DNA of 64,000 bases from Rhizophagus irregularis (Eukaryota; Glomeromycota; Glomeromycetes; Glomerales; Glomeraceae): NCBI RefSeq assembly GCF_026210795.1, contig NC_089429.1:3596001-3660000 (forward strand). Reading direction: 5' to 3'. A program made the translations under genes and the position numbers. Position 1 is the stretch's first letter, and every line of letters starts with the position of its first letter. Below, piece after piece: positions 30,863 to 43,343 of this stretch. The notes under the pieces are model-generated. The model worked only from the letters and a program-made list of their open reading frames with translations. It made no database searches and was not told where the DNA came from.

Positions 30863-31520
30863 TTTCATTTTTGTGAATTTTTTTTTTTTTATGATTAAAT
30901 ATTTTTTAACTAGTGAAATCTTTTTAAAAATTGATGCTAAAATCTTGTGAATTACATAGAAAGGTAGAAAGGTTTAAATGAGTTATATGTAAATAATATT
31001 CTTTAAAAGTTTTAGCATTATTTGTCCTTCAATTCTTTTACATTCAAGCAAAATAAAACATTTCCTAAATTTTCTAAATACTTGAAATAGATTTTATAAT
31101 GTAAATGAAATAACAGATGATAAATAAAATTTGTGATCATAATTTTTTTTCTATCATGAACTTTCAATAATCTTTATTCTACATCATTTTATGGTCTACT
31201 TTCTTGATTATTTTAAGTATCTTCAGCCAATAGCTTTATCAGTTAATCAGTTTCTGCCACAAGAATATCAAAGAATCTGACTGATCCGAAATGTATTCTG
31301 AAAAAAAAAGCATCCTTGTGTCACGACATAAACTTTGAATTATTACCATAATTACGCTTAACCAAAATTAATTAGCTGATTAATAGAAACAATCTTTTTA
31401 AATTTGTTTGTTAAAAAAAAAAAATTTTTTTATTTATCGGAAAAAAAAAGATAATTACAAGAGAATTTTTTTTCTTTTTTTTAATTAATATACATTTATT
31501 CTATAAAAAAAAGTATTTGA
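30863..31520. other. Intergenic region between convergent paralogues
   Basis: About 660 bp between the stops of two convergent genes. Only AT-rich sequence is seen. Confidence 0.45.
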
Positions 31521-32894
31521 TTATCTCATAAAAACCTCAATTCTAGGAACAGGTTTATTCATAACCTGCTTTTTTACGGCCGCCCAAACATCTTCATTAT
31601 TTAGAGTATTCCAACCTCCAGTCTTGTTATTTTTGTACCACATTCTTTCCCATTTCCAACCAAATCTTTGTTTGATATGAAATTGGAAGTGATTGAAAAT
31701 TCCATCAGATGGATAGATAATGGCACGTTTTTGAGTAGGGTATATACAAGTAATATATAACTACAAAATTAAACATAAAATTTAGATACTTGAACAATAT
31801 TATATTATAGATAACATTATTAAATATTCTACCTCTCGTTTTTTCATTGCATTGTCATAGTTAATAGGTAATATATCAAGTGGATCATCTGGTTTTGCAG
31901 AACTATTTTGTACCCTAGGAGGTACTCTGTTCCTATCCCTGCTGTCTCTACTGTCTCTACTGTCTCTACTGTCTCTACTGTCCCTTTTTTCTCTATTGTC
32001 TCTATTGTCTCTATTAAAATTTGGTCTTGAATTATACGTAAAATCATTATGTCTCATTCTTCGAGAGTCACTCTTTCAAGATAATTACAAATATTATATA
32101 TGAATAAGTATGTAAAAAATATAAAAGTTTACATAATAAAAAATTATTTACATAATTACTGTTCTTTGATCTATTAATCATTGCTCTGATCCATCCATCT
32201 ATTAATTCAAAATCATTTCGTTCGATAGGAATACTCGATTGAAAGATAATGCAGGTTACACCGTTTAATTTTCCACCAGTTGGATCCATATCCCTCGGGA
32301 CACAATTACTTCTGAACGAAAAACCCTTTGGATGATAGTAATACTAATATTTATTTAGAGGTTAGTATTAATCTTATTTTTTAAAAAAATGAATAGAATG
32401 AAAAAATAAAAATAATATATATATATATACATATATATATAAATAATTACAAATTTACTAAAGCGGGGTTTAAGTTTTAAGATTATAGAATTATCCCGGG
32501 TAATTCTATATGACTCAACTTCTTTTATTCCAAATGATACTTCATCCTTCATATTATTTAGGAAAATCGAAACTTCTGTTTTGTCGTCAAAAAACAACGC
32601 CAAATCCTCTTCAGTGGATGCATGAATGGCTTGGCTTGTTGAGCTTGTTGAACTGTTGAAATTGATTTGTTTTAAAGGGATTTCTAAAGAATTTGTATGT
32701 CTTACAATTTTGCGTGAACTGTTCGGAGAAGAACCTTTTGGTTTATAACACATATATATATAACTTTGTCCCTTGATTTATTATACATTTTTTTTTTTGA
32801 GTATTTTAACTCAAAAAAAAAGAAAAAAAATAACAAAAATACCAGAAACCCATTCTATTTGGTCTTCCTCGAAATTATCCTCGTTACCCATCAT
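31521..32894 (-). CDS. PB1-like C-terminal domain protein, paralogue 2
   Basis: Five exons on the minus strand (32894-32843, 32734-32451, 32343-32152, 32072-31833, 31760-31521) join in phase to 335 aa. Exon 1 is 52 nt in phase 1, exactly as in paralogue 1, and ends IEWVS against IEWVI there. The middle domain (DLALFFDDKTEVSIFL, KDEVSFGIKEVESYRI, YYHPKGFSF) aligns with that of paralogue 1. A linker carries the repeat RDSRDSRDSRDSRDSRD, coded by 9-bp units at about 31938-31980. The final exon starts LYITCIYPTQKRAIIYPSDG and has WYKNNKTGGWNTLNNEDVW, a PB1-like pattern. ATG-ATG gives two adjacent possible starts; the first is used here. Confidence 0.8.
31938..32012 (-). repeat. 9-bp coding microsatellite (RDS repeat)
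   Basis: Tandem CTGTCTCTA units (plus-strand sense), followed by TTGTCTCTA variants, encode Arg-Asp-Ser and Arg-Asp-Asn in paralogue 2. Unit number is likely to vary between strains because the units are identical in the centre. Confidence 0.7.
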
Positions 32895-33263
32895 TGTAAG
32901 AAGTTAAAAATAAATTAAAAAGTCAAAAAAAAAAAAGTGACTAAGTGTTGGTAAAGTTATCAAAAAAAAAACAACTCGTGTTTTGGTAAATTAACCTCAA
33001 CCGATCTACATGATAAATCTACTAATTACGTTAATTGTGTTCGCTCAGCCTTATTTTATCTAATGAAAAATTTATTTAGAAATGATCGCATTTAAACCGT
33101 TAGACGTGTTGAAATTACAACAAATTAAAATAAACTATTTAAAGTTGTGGAAAATCTTAAATTAAATATGTATTGGTAGGTATTAGTAAGTATTGATGAA
33201 CAATAAATAATATTTATCCTATTGACGATTTTGTGACGGGAATCTTATCAATCGAGGGATAGA
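32895..33263. other. Intergenic region
   Basis: Upstream of paralogue 2 and downstream of DUS3; AT-rich, with no gene seen. Confidence 0.4.
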
Positions 33264-36200
33264 TTAGCCTTCATATGAATTTGAAGCATGTTTTGGTACG
33301 AATACAAAACTATCAGGAGCAGGTCCTAATAACATTTCACTGAAAAAAAAAAAACATATATTAAACGATAAAGTTAATAAAATCTTAATGAAAAAAAGAT
33401 TAAATCTTACCTAATTTTAACCCAATCTTTACTATTTGGACTTGCCATTAATGTTTCTAAATCATCTCTACCACGAAAAGCGGGTGGTCTCTCATTTATG
33501 CGCTGTGGCAATACTTCAAGCAATCCAACAGGAATATATCTAATAATTTAAATAATGATTTAAATAAATAAATAAATAAAATAATTATGAATGAGTTAAT
33601 CAAATCGAGTTAAAAATTTACCTATATAAAAAACTCATCCATTCACATAAAAATCTTCTAGTTTGATTTATACCCTATGAAATTAAGGAACTAAATAAAT
33701 AATCTCAACTTAAACAAGTAATTGAAAATGTTTTAAAATATTTCAACTAACGATTGTATCGGAGCCCCAATGTTCCATTCCGTAATCACAAAACTTTCTT
33801 AGTATATCAAATCTTTCTTTTGATGAAATATCATAATGTCGTTTAGATTTGATTTCATCAAAAATCCAGGGTTTAATCTAATGTAATTAAATAATAATTA
33901 ATAACGATAATTTTACGATAATTTACAAGTTTAAAAAGATAAAAAGTAATAGTACCAAAGCTCCACGTCCAATCATAACCCCATCAACATGATCGTTTTC
34001 AATGTGATGATAATAATCTTCATATCCCAACACATCTCCATTGCCTATTATAATATTATTGAAATTCCAATATATTTATATATATATATAAAAAAAAGAC
34101 AAAAAATAAATCGGTCAAATTAGATTACCAAAGTAACTCATTCCATTCGTTTTGGATGAGACTTCAGTAATATACTTCCAATCGGCAAGTTTTGTGTATC
34201 TTTGTTGACGTGAACGACCATGTAGCTATATATTTAAAGTAAAAATTCTTTAAAATAAACATTTGAATGGCATAATTAAATAACTATATAGTCAATTATA
34301 ACAAACCGTGGCCAATTCAACTCCCTATAATTAAAATCATCAATATAAAATAATAAATAATTATGCAATAAATAGTTATAAAGATATATAAATACCCAAT
34401 TCTGAAATTTAGGAATTAATTTAGCGGCAAGTGGCATATTATCTAAAATTCCTGTGCGCAATTTCACTGTTACAGGAATATCCATAACCTAATCATAATG
34501 TAATGTGAGAAGAGGGAATTAAAACTAATTATATAATAAAATAAAAAAATATTGAAAGAAAATTTTAAATAGTAATTCATTTACCTTATTCATTCCCTTA
34601 AGAATTTTCCCCAATCTACCATCATGCATTAATAGTTTACTTCCGCCTCCCTACATATATATTATTATCAGACCATTCTTCAAACAAAATTTCACCTTAT
34701 CTATCTAATTTCTAACCTTATTAAAGACCAGATCTATAGGACAGCCCAAATTTACATCAATAAAATCAGCTTCAATTTCATTGTTTAACATCTCAGCGCA
34801 TTTTACAAGATGTTCGGCTTTTGCACCACAAATTTGTACACCAAAACAATCTTCACTAATATGCCTCTTCAATAAAGCCCATTCACTTTGTTGTCCTTGT
34901 AATAAATTTGTTGCCATTGCCATTTCTCCACAAGTTATATCAGCTCCAAATTCCTTACAAATACGTCGGAAAGGTAAATTTCCAACCGTGGTAAGAGGTG
35001 CTAGATATAACTTATTCTTAAATGTCATCTTTTTTGATAAAATAAATAAATCAATAAATGATGATAATAATCTTGTAGATACATAAAAAAAATAAATAAA
35101 GATAAAATAAGGTAATAGATTACCTTTTTCTTTTCACGAGTGCGGAGTGGCACATCTGGAGTATCTATAAATTCTTCTACATTAACATCATCTCTTGATT
35201 TCAATTCTATTTCTTCTTCAAGTTTTACTTTTTCCTTGTTCTCAAAATCACCATTTTCATATTTTATCCTTTTTTTTGTATTTGTACTTTCAGTATCTGA
35301 ACCAAAACTTTTATCAGATTCCTCCTCAACTTTCAATGTAATGTCTTCATTCAAATCATTAACTTTTACTTCATTTGTATCTAGTCGCTCTGATAATTCT
35401 ACATTAGTACCGGAATCGACATTGCTCTCTTCTGATGGTTTGTTAAGTTTATTATCAGGATTTGATTTTGCTAATCTATTAGCTTTCTCTAACTCTTTTT
35501 GTTTTTCAATTTCCTGCTGCATCTCTGCAAGATATGTATCAGCTTTAGGAAATTTATACTGTATTAACAAAAAGGTTAGTGAATATGAAAATAAAGATGG
35601 GTTATGAATGTGATAATAAATATTATTAAATACCGAATGTGTCCTGAGTCGTTTTTGGACTTGAGTAGATTGATTGTTTTTTTCTTCAACAAATATCCCA
35701 GAAGATGCAAGCTAAAAAAGAATATTTTTTAATCCTACGCCTTATTATCATGATGATTTAAATTAAGATCTTACTTCTTCATTCACAATTAATTTGTCAT
35801 CAGGTGACAAATGAGCCTTTAAATAACGACATCTATATCCAAATCGGCATCTTTAAACAAATTAACTGATATTAGAATAATACTTTATAATAAATTTAAT
35901 AATTTTAATTATAAATACATACTTTCCAAATTTCTCAAAGTTAGGACATCTATCACTTAAATCCTCACCCTTGACTTTTAAATATGCTTGTAAATCATGA
36001 CTGAATTTACAACTAAAAAAAAAAAGTTATATATGTTAAAGAATATTTTTGAATGATAATTTTTTTTTATAATTATCTAAACATACAATTCATTGTCACA
36101 TTGTTCACCCAAAGAGATTTTATGGCACAACTACAAAACATAAAAAAAATAAGAGATTATAAGTATAAACATAATAACATTAAAATATTTAGAAATACTA

Positions 36201-36595
36201 ACACGAATTGGCTCAGCAAACGTATTTTTTGCTTGTTCTTTATTTCGTCCTCTTTTCCTTGTAACCCGAGATTTCTTTTTTGATGGCTCCTATAATAATA
36301 TAAAAATTTAAATAATGAATTTCAAAAAAAAAAAAAAATTTGAAAGTTAAATCATTGTTATTTCTTACTTTATTTTTAGAATTATCACCCGCTTCTTCGT
36401 CACCAAAAACGGACTCACAATTTTCTTGTATATTTTGCTTATTGATAATAAATCTATTTAAATTATGTTAGTTAATGGTGTTAATTGGTGTTTTTATACA
36501 TTTAAAAGACAATTTTTACAAAATAAATCTGACAAATACTCTGCTTTAACTGGAGCTATACCACGTCTTTTTGAAGGATTATTGACAACTTCCAT
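33264..36595 (-). CDS. DUS3: tRNA-dihydrouridine(47) synthase, CCCH-finger type
   Basis: This flavoenzyme reduces U47 in the variable loop of tRNAs with NAD(P)H. Eighteen exons join in phase from ATG at 36595 to TAA at 33264, giving 677 aa (yeast Dus3 is of similar size). Exons, 5' to 3': 36595-36500, 36437-36369, 36289-36203, 36130-36087, 36012-35923, 35850-35775, 35711-35634, 35558-35124, 35028-34717, 34650-34585, 34488-34396, 34324-34307, 34225-34129, 34044-33956, 33877-33752, 33674-33622, 33539-33411, 33339-33264. Residues about 85-145 carry two CCCH fingers ([42 protein letters not shown]). A long acidic linker follows. The FMN TIM barrel starts near residue 326: [20 protein letters not shown], then [20 protein letters not shown] with the catalytic Cys, and [30 protein letters not shown]. 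Exon 12 is only 18 nt. Confidence 0.96.
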
Positions 36596-37750
36596 TTCAA
36601 TTTGACAACCTAATTTGATTAATAAATTAATTTATTGATTTGAATTGTAGCAATGATTAAATTATTATATTTGCTTCAATTCAAATTCAAAAAAAAAAAA
36701 AAGATCGTCATGCGTCATTTTATAAAGCACCTCAAATGCAGATCGCCTGGATCGGCGTTCCAGATGTACCCGGTAACGTATTTTCCGATAAAATACGTAC
36801 GGCACAAAAAAAAATTATTCATCGGCATGTTTCTTTCGTGTAAAAAAATAAAAAATAATCAAAAATTTAGAAAAAGTTCAAGTTATTTACAATGTTGGAA
36901 TAATATAAAAAACGATCCATTCGAGCCATGGAGCCGCAGCAGGATCAGCTACAGCTCAGATCGACAAGTTCGATCACAAGTCCGAGCCATGAATCATTGA
37001 ATCAAGTTTAAAAAACTATAGCAGGATGAAATTTAATTACACTATTACAGTATTTAATTAGTAATCCGTTTAAATAAAATCCAGGGAAATTGAATCTGGT
37101 TTTAATAGTAAAAAGACAGATTCCACTTTCTTTATTTCATATAAAATATTTTTTTATTCTTTTAAAGAGGTACTAATTTTCAAGTAAAAGATTACTGATT
37201 GATATATTAATACATATTTGGTCTTATATTTAAAATTATTTTTAAGAAATACATACTTGTCTATAAGAGAAAGGTAGATTCCAGGAAACTATAGCAAATA
37301 TTAGAATTATACGATCACGATTAACTTTTAAGGTACTTAACATTATTTTACTAATAATCAAATTACCTTATAATTGGAGTTCTAAGATGCGGCAATATTG
37401 ATTATGGACCTTAAAGAGAAATTTTGAAAACAGTATGAGAAATTTAACTTCAACACGCTGATCACTCTAAAATAGTTAATAAATGAATATATCTGATATG
37501 GTTTTTTTGACAATTGATAATTATAATGAAAGTACATGGTTGATAAATTATAAATGAAATTAATAATACACACTTGAGAATAATCATTAATCCATATAAG
37601 CTAATTATTCTTGGAAGAAATGAAAAATGATGTATATTAAATCAGGAAGAAGATATAAAGTATAAAGTCGATCTGCTTAGTTTTATTTAATTTATATTTT
37701 TTTTCTTTATCGCCGTTTTCAACTTTTCATGAATATTTTTTTATTTTTTG
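36596..37750. other. Intergenic region upstream of DUS3
   Basis: Short openings (for example 36653-37000) show no protein character. A locally GC-richer patch at about 36725-36790 (GATCGCCTGGATCGGCGTTCC) and at 36920-36985 stands out but shows no tRNA or ORF structure. Otherwise AT-rich. Confidence 0.4.
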
Positions 37751-37938
37751 TGAAAACCCGAGATTAGAACAAGATTTAAAATGGGGGATATTTCAAGCTA
37801 AAACTCCCAAAAAAAATCAATTTTTGGAGAAATTTGCTTATAAAAAACATTAATTTTATAATAAAATATTCCCATTTTACATCCCTTTCTGTATAAATTT
37901 TTCTATATAAAGGCACTGGGAAATCTCGGGTTTTCGCA
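37751..37938. mobile_element. About 190-bp MITE with GAAAACCCGAGATT termini
   Basis: GAAAACCCGAGATT at about 37752 is mirrored by AATCTCGGGTTTTCGC ending at about 37936. The interior is AT-rich with no ORF. No target duplication could be fixed. Confidence 0.65.
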
Positions 37939-38686
37939 AGATTTAAAAATTTTTTCGTATATCATTATCGAAAATATAAAATGTACTTTGTATTTCTATA
38001 AAATCGAATATTCGATTAAACATATTCGATTAAACTTCACAAACCTAAAAATTCATCCTGCAAATTTACAATAAACATTATCTTTACAATATTGTCGAAC
38101 AGATTAGTTAAAAGGTAATATACTGTATATGCTGTGAAAATAAAGATAAGGGTTTATTGCGATTGTGATATTGACTTTATTGGTTCAATTCAAGTGTAAT
38201 AATTGATTACTTTTGTATTATATATCGTACTGTAGTACCATTTATGTTCAAGCATATATTTTATTAATAGGATTTCCGGTATAGATCATGTTGATTCGTT
38301 CGGCCTAAACCTTTGGGACCTGTCGTATGATACATTTAACTGCAATTTAGCCACTTCATTTTCAAAAAGAATAAATAAAAAAAGAAGAAAAAGTAATTTG
38401 AAAAAATCTGGAATTCTGGAACAATGCTAAATCGATATTCCCTGATATGTCAAATATGATTGGATGTTGATCGCATAAATATTTACAATCTGCTACGGGC
38501 CGATCATAAAATATTCGGTATATTAAATATAAAAAGATCTACCTAACACAAATTAACTTTTAAACTTGACCTAAATTAGTATGATAAGCTTGTAGTCTGC
38601 ACACTGAAGATCCGCGCCATTTACATTATAGTAAAAATAGAAAAAAATCCAAAAACGGATAAATGATCATGTATAATGCGCTTTCT

Positions 38687-38875
38687 TCCATCATTATTAA
38701 GCACGCCAATGATGTATATACATATTTTTTTTTTCGAACGCCACAGTTTTTATTAATATATTCTTGTAAAATTTCTATATTGCTTAGGGGATCATATTTT
38801 ACACTTCGATGCTATCATTATATCATTATTAAGCACGCCATGCTGTATAATTTAAACGCCACAGTTTTTGTAAAC
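38687..38875. repeat. Direct duplication containing AAGCACGCCA and ACGCCACAGTTTTT
   Basis: Two copies of about 55-70 bp lie about 135 bp apart, with indels between the shared blocks TCATTATTAAGCACGCCA and AACGCCACAGTTTTT. The plus-strand opening at 38663-38923 is produced by this repeat and is not called a gene. Confidence 0.5.
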
Positions 38876-39828
38876 TTTCTATGTTATTTCATAGAAGCAT
38901 TCTTTAATTTTTTTTTAAAGTAACAAACATATTTGATTTATTAATAAATAAAATAAATCAAATAAAACGGATAATTATTATATTCACGATTTTGATCTAA
39001 AGGAATTTATTGGGTTTGATAATAAACACTTTTGTTTACCTAATTTAAATAAAGATATTTGTTGTAATTATATCAACAAAGATAAAAGATATCATTAAAG
39101 AAAATTAAAAATTAAATTTACCCTTGTTTTTCAGAAAGGGAAAAGAGTACAAAAGAAACATTACATTTTAAATTATATTTACTATAATTACTGATTATCA
39201 AGCCATATAATGGACAGGTAAAATATTGATTAATCAAGTCCATCATGCGCAGAAGTTTCCTATATACTGAATTTAAAGACGTACATTATCTCGTATATAA
39301 ATTTGCATGAAACCTGCATGTAAAAAGTAAGAATCAACTACTTTGTTCTTATTATTTTCGTAATTCATAGAAGATTATTATTTATGCATTTAATCAATTA
39401 ATTTTTTAAGTTTTTTCTAGATTTAAAAACAAGCGACATCATTCTTTGCATAGAACATAAGCATAAGTAAGATTACCTTCCAAAATAAATCAAATCGCAA
39501 TTACACTATCGGTTATTTAACAAAAATTTTGAACAGATGAAGATGCATGTAATAGGATTTTTGATCAAAAAAGGAATTTACAAAAGATCTTATGTTGCAC
39601 AATTTAAATAATGAATGAAAAATTTCTCCGATTCCTAAAAATAAAAAAAAATAAAAAATAAACCGGGTCAGGATGATTATTTTAGCCGATCAATTATCTT
39701 CGAGAACATGTCTAACATTTCTAAATATTGCTAGTTATGTGTAACTTGATCGAATTCATTTTTATTCTATTTCAATTCATTTACATAATAGGAAACCTTC
39801 TTTATTCTGAATATAATTCTCTTAAACA

Positions 39829-39860
39829 AAAATAATAATAATAATAATAATAATAATAAT
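39829..39860. repeat. (AAT)n microsatellite
   Basis: About ten uninterrupted AAT units, followed directly by a T run. Confidence 0.85.
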
Positions 39861-41584
39861 TTTTTTTTTACGAATTCGTCATAACTATTAAATTATTAAT
39901 ATTAATTGCCTATAAATTATATATATATATATACACGTAACATATTACGTATGCTTTATAACGATATATATACGTAACATATTACACATGCTTATAACGC
40001 GATAACAGATAACGCGTATAACATCATCGTTTCAAATTCGGCGAACAAATTGATTTACTGTACGATTTATACGATTGATATCTTTAGGGGTTAATAATAT
40101 TAATAATCAAAATTATCTTTTGTCTCCTATATATAAGAATACGTCATACACATCGTTATGAAAGTTACTACGTTGTCATCAAATGTTAGGTTTAGTGAAA
40201 TTGAAATATAAATGCGAATCACACAAAGTTATAAAATGTTGGTTTTTAAAATTTCTTGAAGTATGAATTCTTATATTGGTAAACAAATTATTTTAATTCT
40301 TTATGCTGAACTTAGATTGTGAATGAATTGGAAGAGTTCACAATTTAAATTACGCAAAGATAAATTTTTTTGCGCAGCCAAAAATCAAAACATCGATAGA
40401 TTAATGTTTTTCTTTACATTATATATATTTTTTTAATTAACGCATGTATTTATTTACAAAAAGTATATGAAACCGTAAAATAATTAAAAATTTAATATGA
40501 CAAAAATAATTTCTTAATTTATTAAATAAAGAAATAATTTTAAATGAAATCTCCTTAATCTCCTTCTGAAAATAAAAAAGAAAAAAAAAATCGGACTATA
40601 CAGTTTGTTATTTTGCCATATTTGAGTCGATATAACAGATAAAAAATTTTTTACGCCAAAATTACCGCGCCAAAACTCGGGTTAGGTGCATGTAGATCGC
40701 TACAAAATGAAAGTTTTTATAGTATAATATAAACATGGCGAATTCGGTAAAATTAACTCCGACAAATGATTTAATTGTCACATGATTAGATACGTAGATT
40801 CTTCTATTCTAATTATTGAATCTTTTATCTTGAATAATGAGTATTTATCATCATCTTTGGAAATTTCTGGTAAATATGCTAATTAGAATTAAAAATTATA
40901 AAAATATCTTTTTCCCTCCAAAAAAAAAAAAGATTGGGAAAGTAGAATTTGTCTATTTTCAACTTCTCTTAGAACACACAAAAAAAAAACCCCCAATAAC
41001 CTTAATAAATAAACTGTAAATTTAATATCGAAACGGCCGATGATTCCGGCGTACCCCTTTTATATTTTGTATAACAAGATAAATTTTGTAACATATCCCT
41101 ACTTTTTTGTTGTAGTAAGCAGAAATTCATTTATGGTTCAGTCAATTAGAAACGTTTTTACTGATGTAGATATTAATCAGTACTATCCTAATATATCATA
41201 CTAATATACTTATTTTAATTATAATTAATATAATTTCACAGAAAAATATTGGACATGCAATTATGTGCAAATAATTCTCGTGGAGTATCAATAAATTTCT
41301 TCTCTGTTTATTTACTTTATTTACTCGCCCAACTGGGAAAACAATTCGATAACGCGGTTTGTAATATATCGTATCGTAGTTAAATTAAGGTTAGTAAAAA
41401 ATTGTAAACTTTTCCAATTTTCCATAAAATAATCAAGTATAAATAGATCTAAATTCTATACCTTTTCTCATCCCTGCCATTTAAATCCTTTTTTTCGAAA
41501 TCATCGTGCATCATCCATATTTGACCGCAATCCATTTAACGATTTAAAAAAAAAAAGTAAATAAAATTTAAAAAAAAAAAAAAA

Positions 41585-42421
41585 ATGGATGCGTCAACTA
41601 GTCAATCGATACAAGATATTGTTGATCAAAGAAGAGACTTACGCATTCAACGTATTGATGCGATATTAAAAGAATTTGATACATTAGATTCAATGATTGA
41701 TGCGAATGAATCTTATATCAATTTATGTTATAAATATGAACAAATTTATTCTCTATGGGTTTATGTTCATAGGGATTTTCAACCTGATGAATTAACGAAC
41801 GAAGAAGCTACGGTATGGCGGTTAATGCCAGCTATCATCTTATGTTATAAGTATTATTTAATTAAAAAGCGCGAAATTATGGATAAAGCTGGTATAAATA
41901 TGGATGATCGACCGGTTCGCACGTTACGATCTCTTCCTAAATCAAGTATCAAATCCGATTTAATTTTTATTCGTCGAATCATATCTAAAATTTCCCAATT
42001 TTTAAACTTGAAGAAAAGAAATTCATCTTCCGAAGAGTCGATAGCTTCTACAGAAAAAATTAAATTATCAATTAAATCTGAAAATAAACTTAAAAAATTT
42101 TCTGAAAATGAATTAAAACAGGAATGGAAAAATTTAATTAAAAAATTTCGTAAAGCAACAGCTCAATGTATTCAATGTAGTTCTTCTAATACATTTACGT
42201 TAGTTTCTAATAAAAAAAAACAAAAATGGATTAAACAAGTCAAAAAGCTTGTAAGTGAAATTGAGAAATCTTCTATTATTGATAATGATATCAAGAATCA
42301 TACTGATAATGCGGAAAATCTCGCCGAAACAGATTTAATTGAACGAAGAGAAAGATCAAGAACTCAAAAAGAAAGTGAAAGGACGGAAGGAGAAATCGAA
42401 GATGAAATAACTATTGAGTAA
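41585..42421 (+). CDS. Hypothetical helical protein, 278 aa
   Basis: An intronless ORF starting MDASTSQSIQDIVDQRRD, preceded by poly-A-rich leader. It is mostly charged and helical: an N-terminal segment with QRIDAILKEFDTLDSMIDA, a Tyr-rich stretch (YINLCYKYEQIYSLWVYVH), a Lys/Ser-rich middle, and a C-terminal coiled-coil-like tail (ERRERSRTQKESERTEGE). A pair of Cys (QCIQCSSS) is present but no zinc motif. No known family is recognised. Length, codon use and the absence of stops support a real gene, likely lineage-specific. Confidence 0.75.
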   Translation: MDASTSQSIQDIVDQRRDLRIQRIDAILKEFDTLDSMIDANESYINLCYKYEQIYSLWVYVHRDFQPDELTNEEATVWRLMPAIILCYKYYLIKKREIMDKAGINMDDRPVRTLRSLPKSSIKSDLIFIRRIISKISQFLNLKKRNSSSEESIASTEKIKLSIKSENKLKKFSENELKQEWKNLIKKFRKATAQCIQCSSSNTFTLVSNKKKQKWIKQVKKLVSEIEKSSIIDNDIKNHTDNAENLAETDLIERRERSRTQKESERTEGEIEDEITIE

Positions 42422-43343
42422 AAAGTTATAATAAAAGCAAAAAAAAACAAAAAAACAAAAAAAAATTATAAAAAAAAACAAAAAAAAAAATATAACATAT
42501 TGAATAATTTTATATATATATGATATTCAAGTATCTATTATTATATATATTAAGTATATTTTTATCGTCGTCGATCTTTCAAGTCTCACATAATCTATCT
42601 ATATTATAAATTATACCCAATTACCCTATTTTATCGAAATAATATTCTATAAATTAATTCGTATTTATAATTTGTTTACTTTCCTCGCTTTTAATGTTCA
42701 TTTTTACCACCCCTCGTTCTTAGTTACAGAAAAGCTTCAAGAATTATTTTTATGATAGAGAAGGATATTTATGCTAATAAAAAATGTCAATAGGCAAACT
42801 TTAAAGCGGCACGGGTTTATATTATGAGACGAAAATTAAATTAGCTTTTATATTATTGCGAATTAATAAATATTAAATTAGCTTTTATTATTGCGATTTA
42901 ATAAATTAAAATTATGATTATACTCGAATTTTATTGTTAAATTTCCATATCATTTGATTGGGCTAAAATATAATGATGTAACTGAATTGAATTCTTATAA
43001 TTCTTTTTATATCACGGGTTCATATATATCTTATTTATCTTATTGTGTGAATCAACTTTCGGACATATGAGTTATCCGTTGCCGGTTATCGGGTATTTCC
43101 GATTCACAAACATGTGGTCATCATTGCATACGAATATTTTCTATATATCCGCCAGATATTTTCCGAAAGTTGGGCAACGTAGCACCGTAATACTAATACA
43201 ATTCTAATACAATTCTAATTATCCTTCTATTAGAAGAATTTCGTATATCTTTAGAAATGATTTACTTTTTAGTGTGAAATATTTTTCTTTCTTTTCTCCT
43301 TTTTATTCTTTTTTTTTAAAAAAAAGAAATACACCTTAACACT
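42422..43343. other. Intergenic region
   Basis: About 900 bp of AT-rich sequence between two plus-strand genes. TATTAAATTAGCTTTTAT is repeated at about 42835 and 42870. No gene seen. Confidence 0.4.

Larger units (their letters stand above)
37939..41584. other. Long intergenic region
   Basis: About 3.6 kb without a supported gene. It holds a direct duplication of CATTATTAAGCACGCCA...AACGCCACAGTTTTT at 38690-38755 and 38822-38870, an (AAT)n microsatellite at about 39830-39860, and a doubled phrase ACGTAACATATTAC at about 39936 and 39971. A TATATATAAG-type promoter-like word at about 40130 is followed by an ATG (40159) whose frame closes after 17 codons, so no gene is called. Confidence 0.4.

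Noticed and set aside
36653-37000. 115-codon plus ORF upstream of DUS3
   Set aside because: Lys-rich, poly-A derived start, no consistent protein character; it overlaps the presumed DUS3 promoter.
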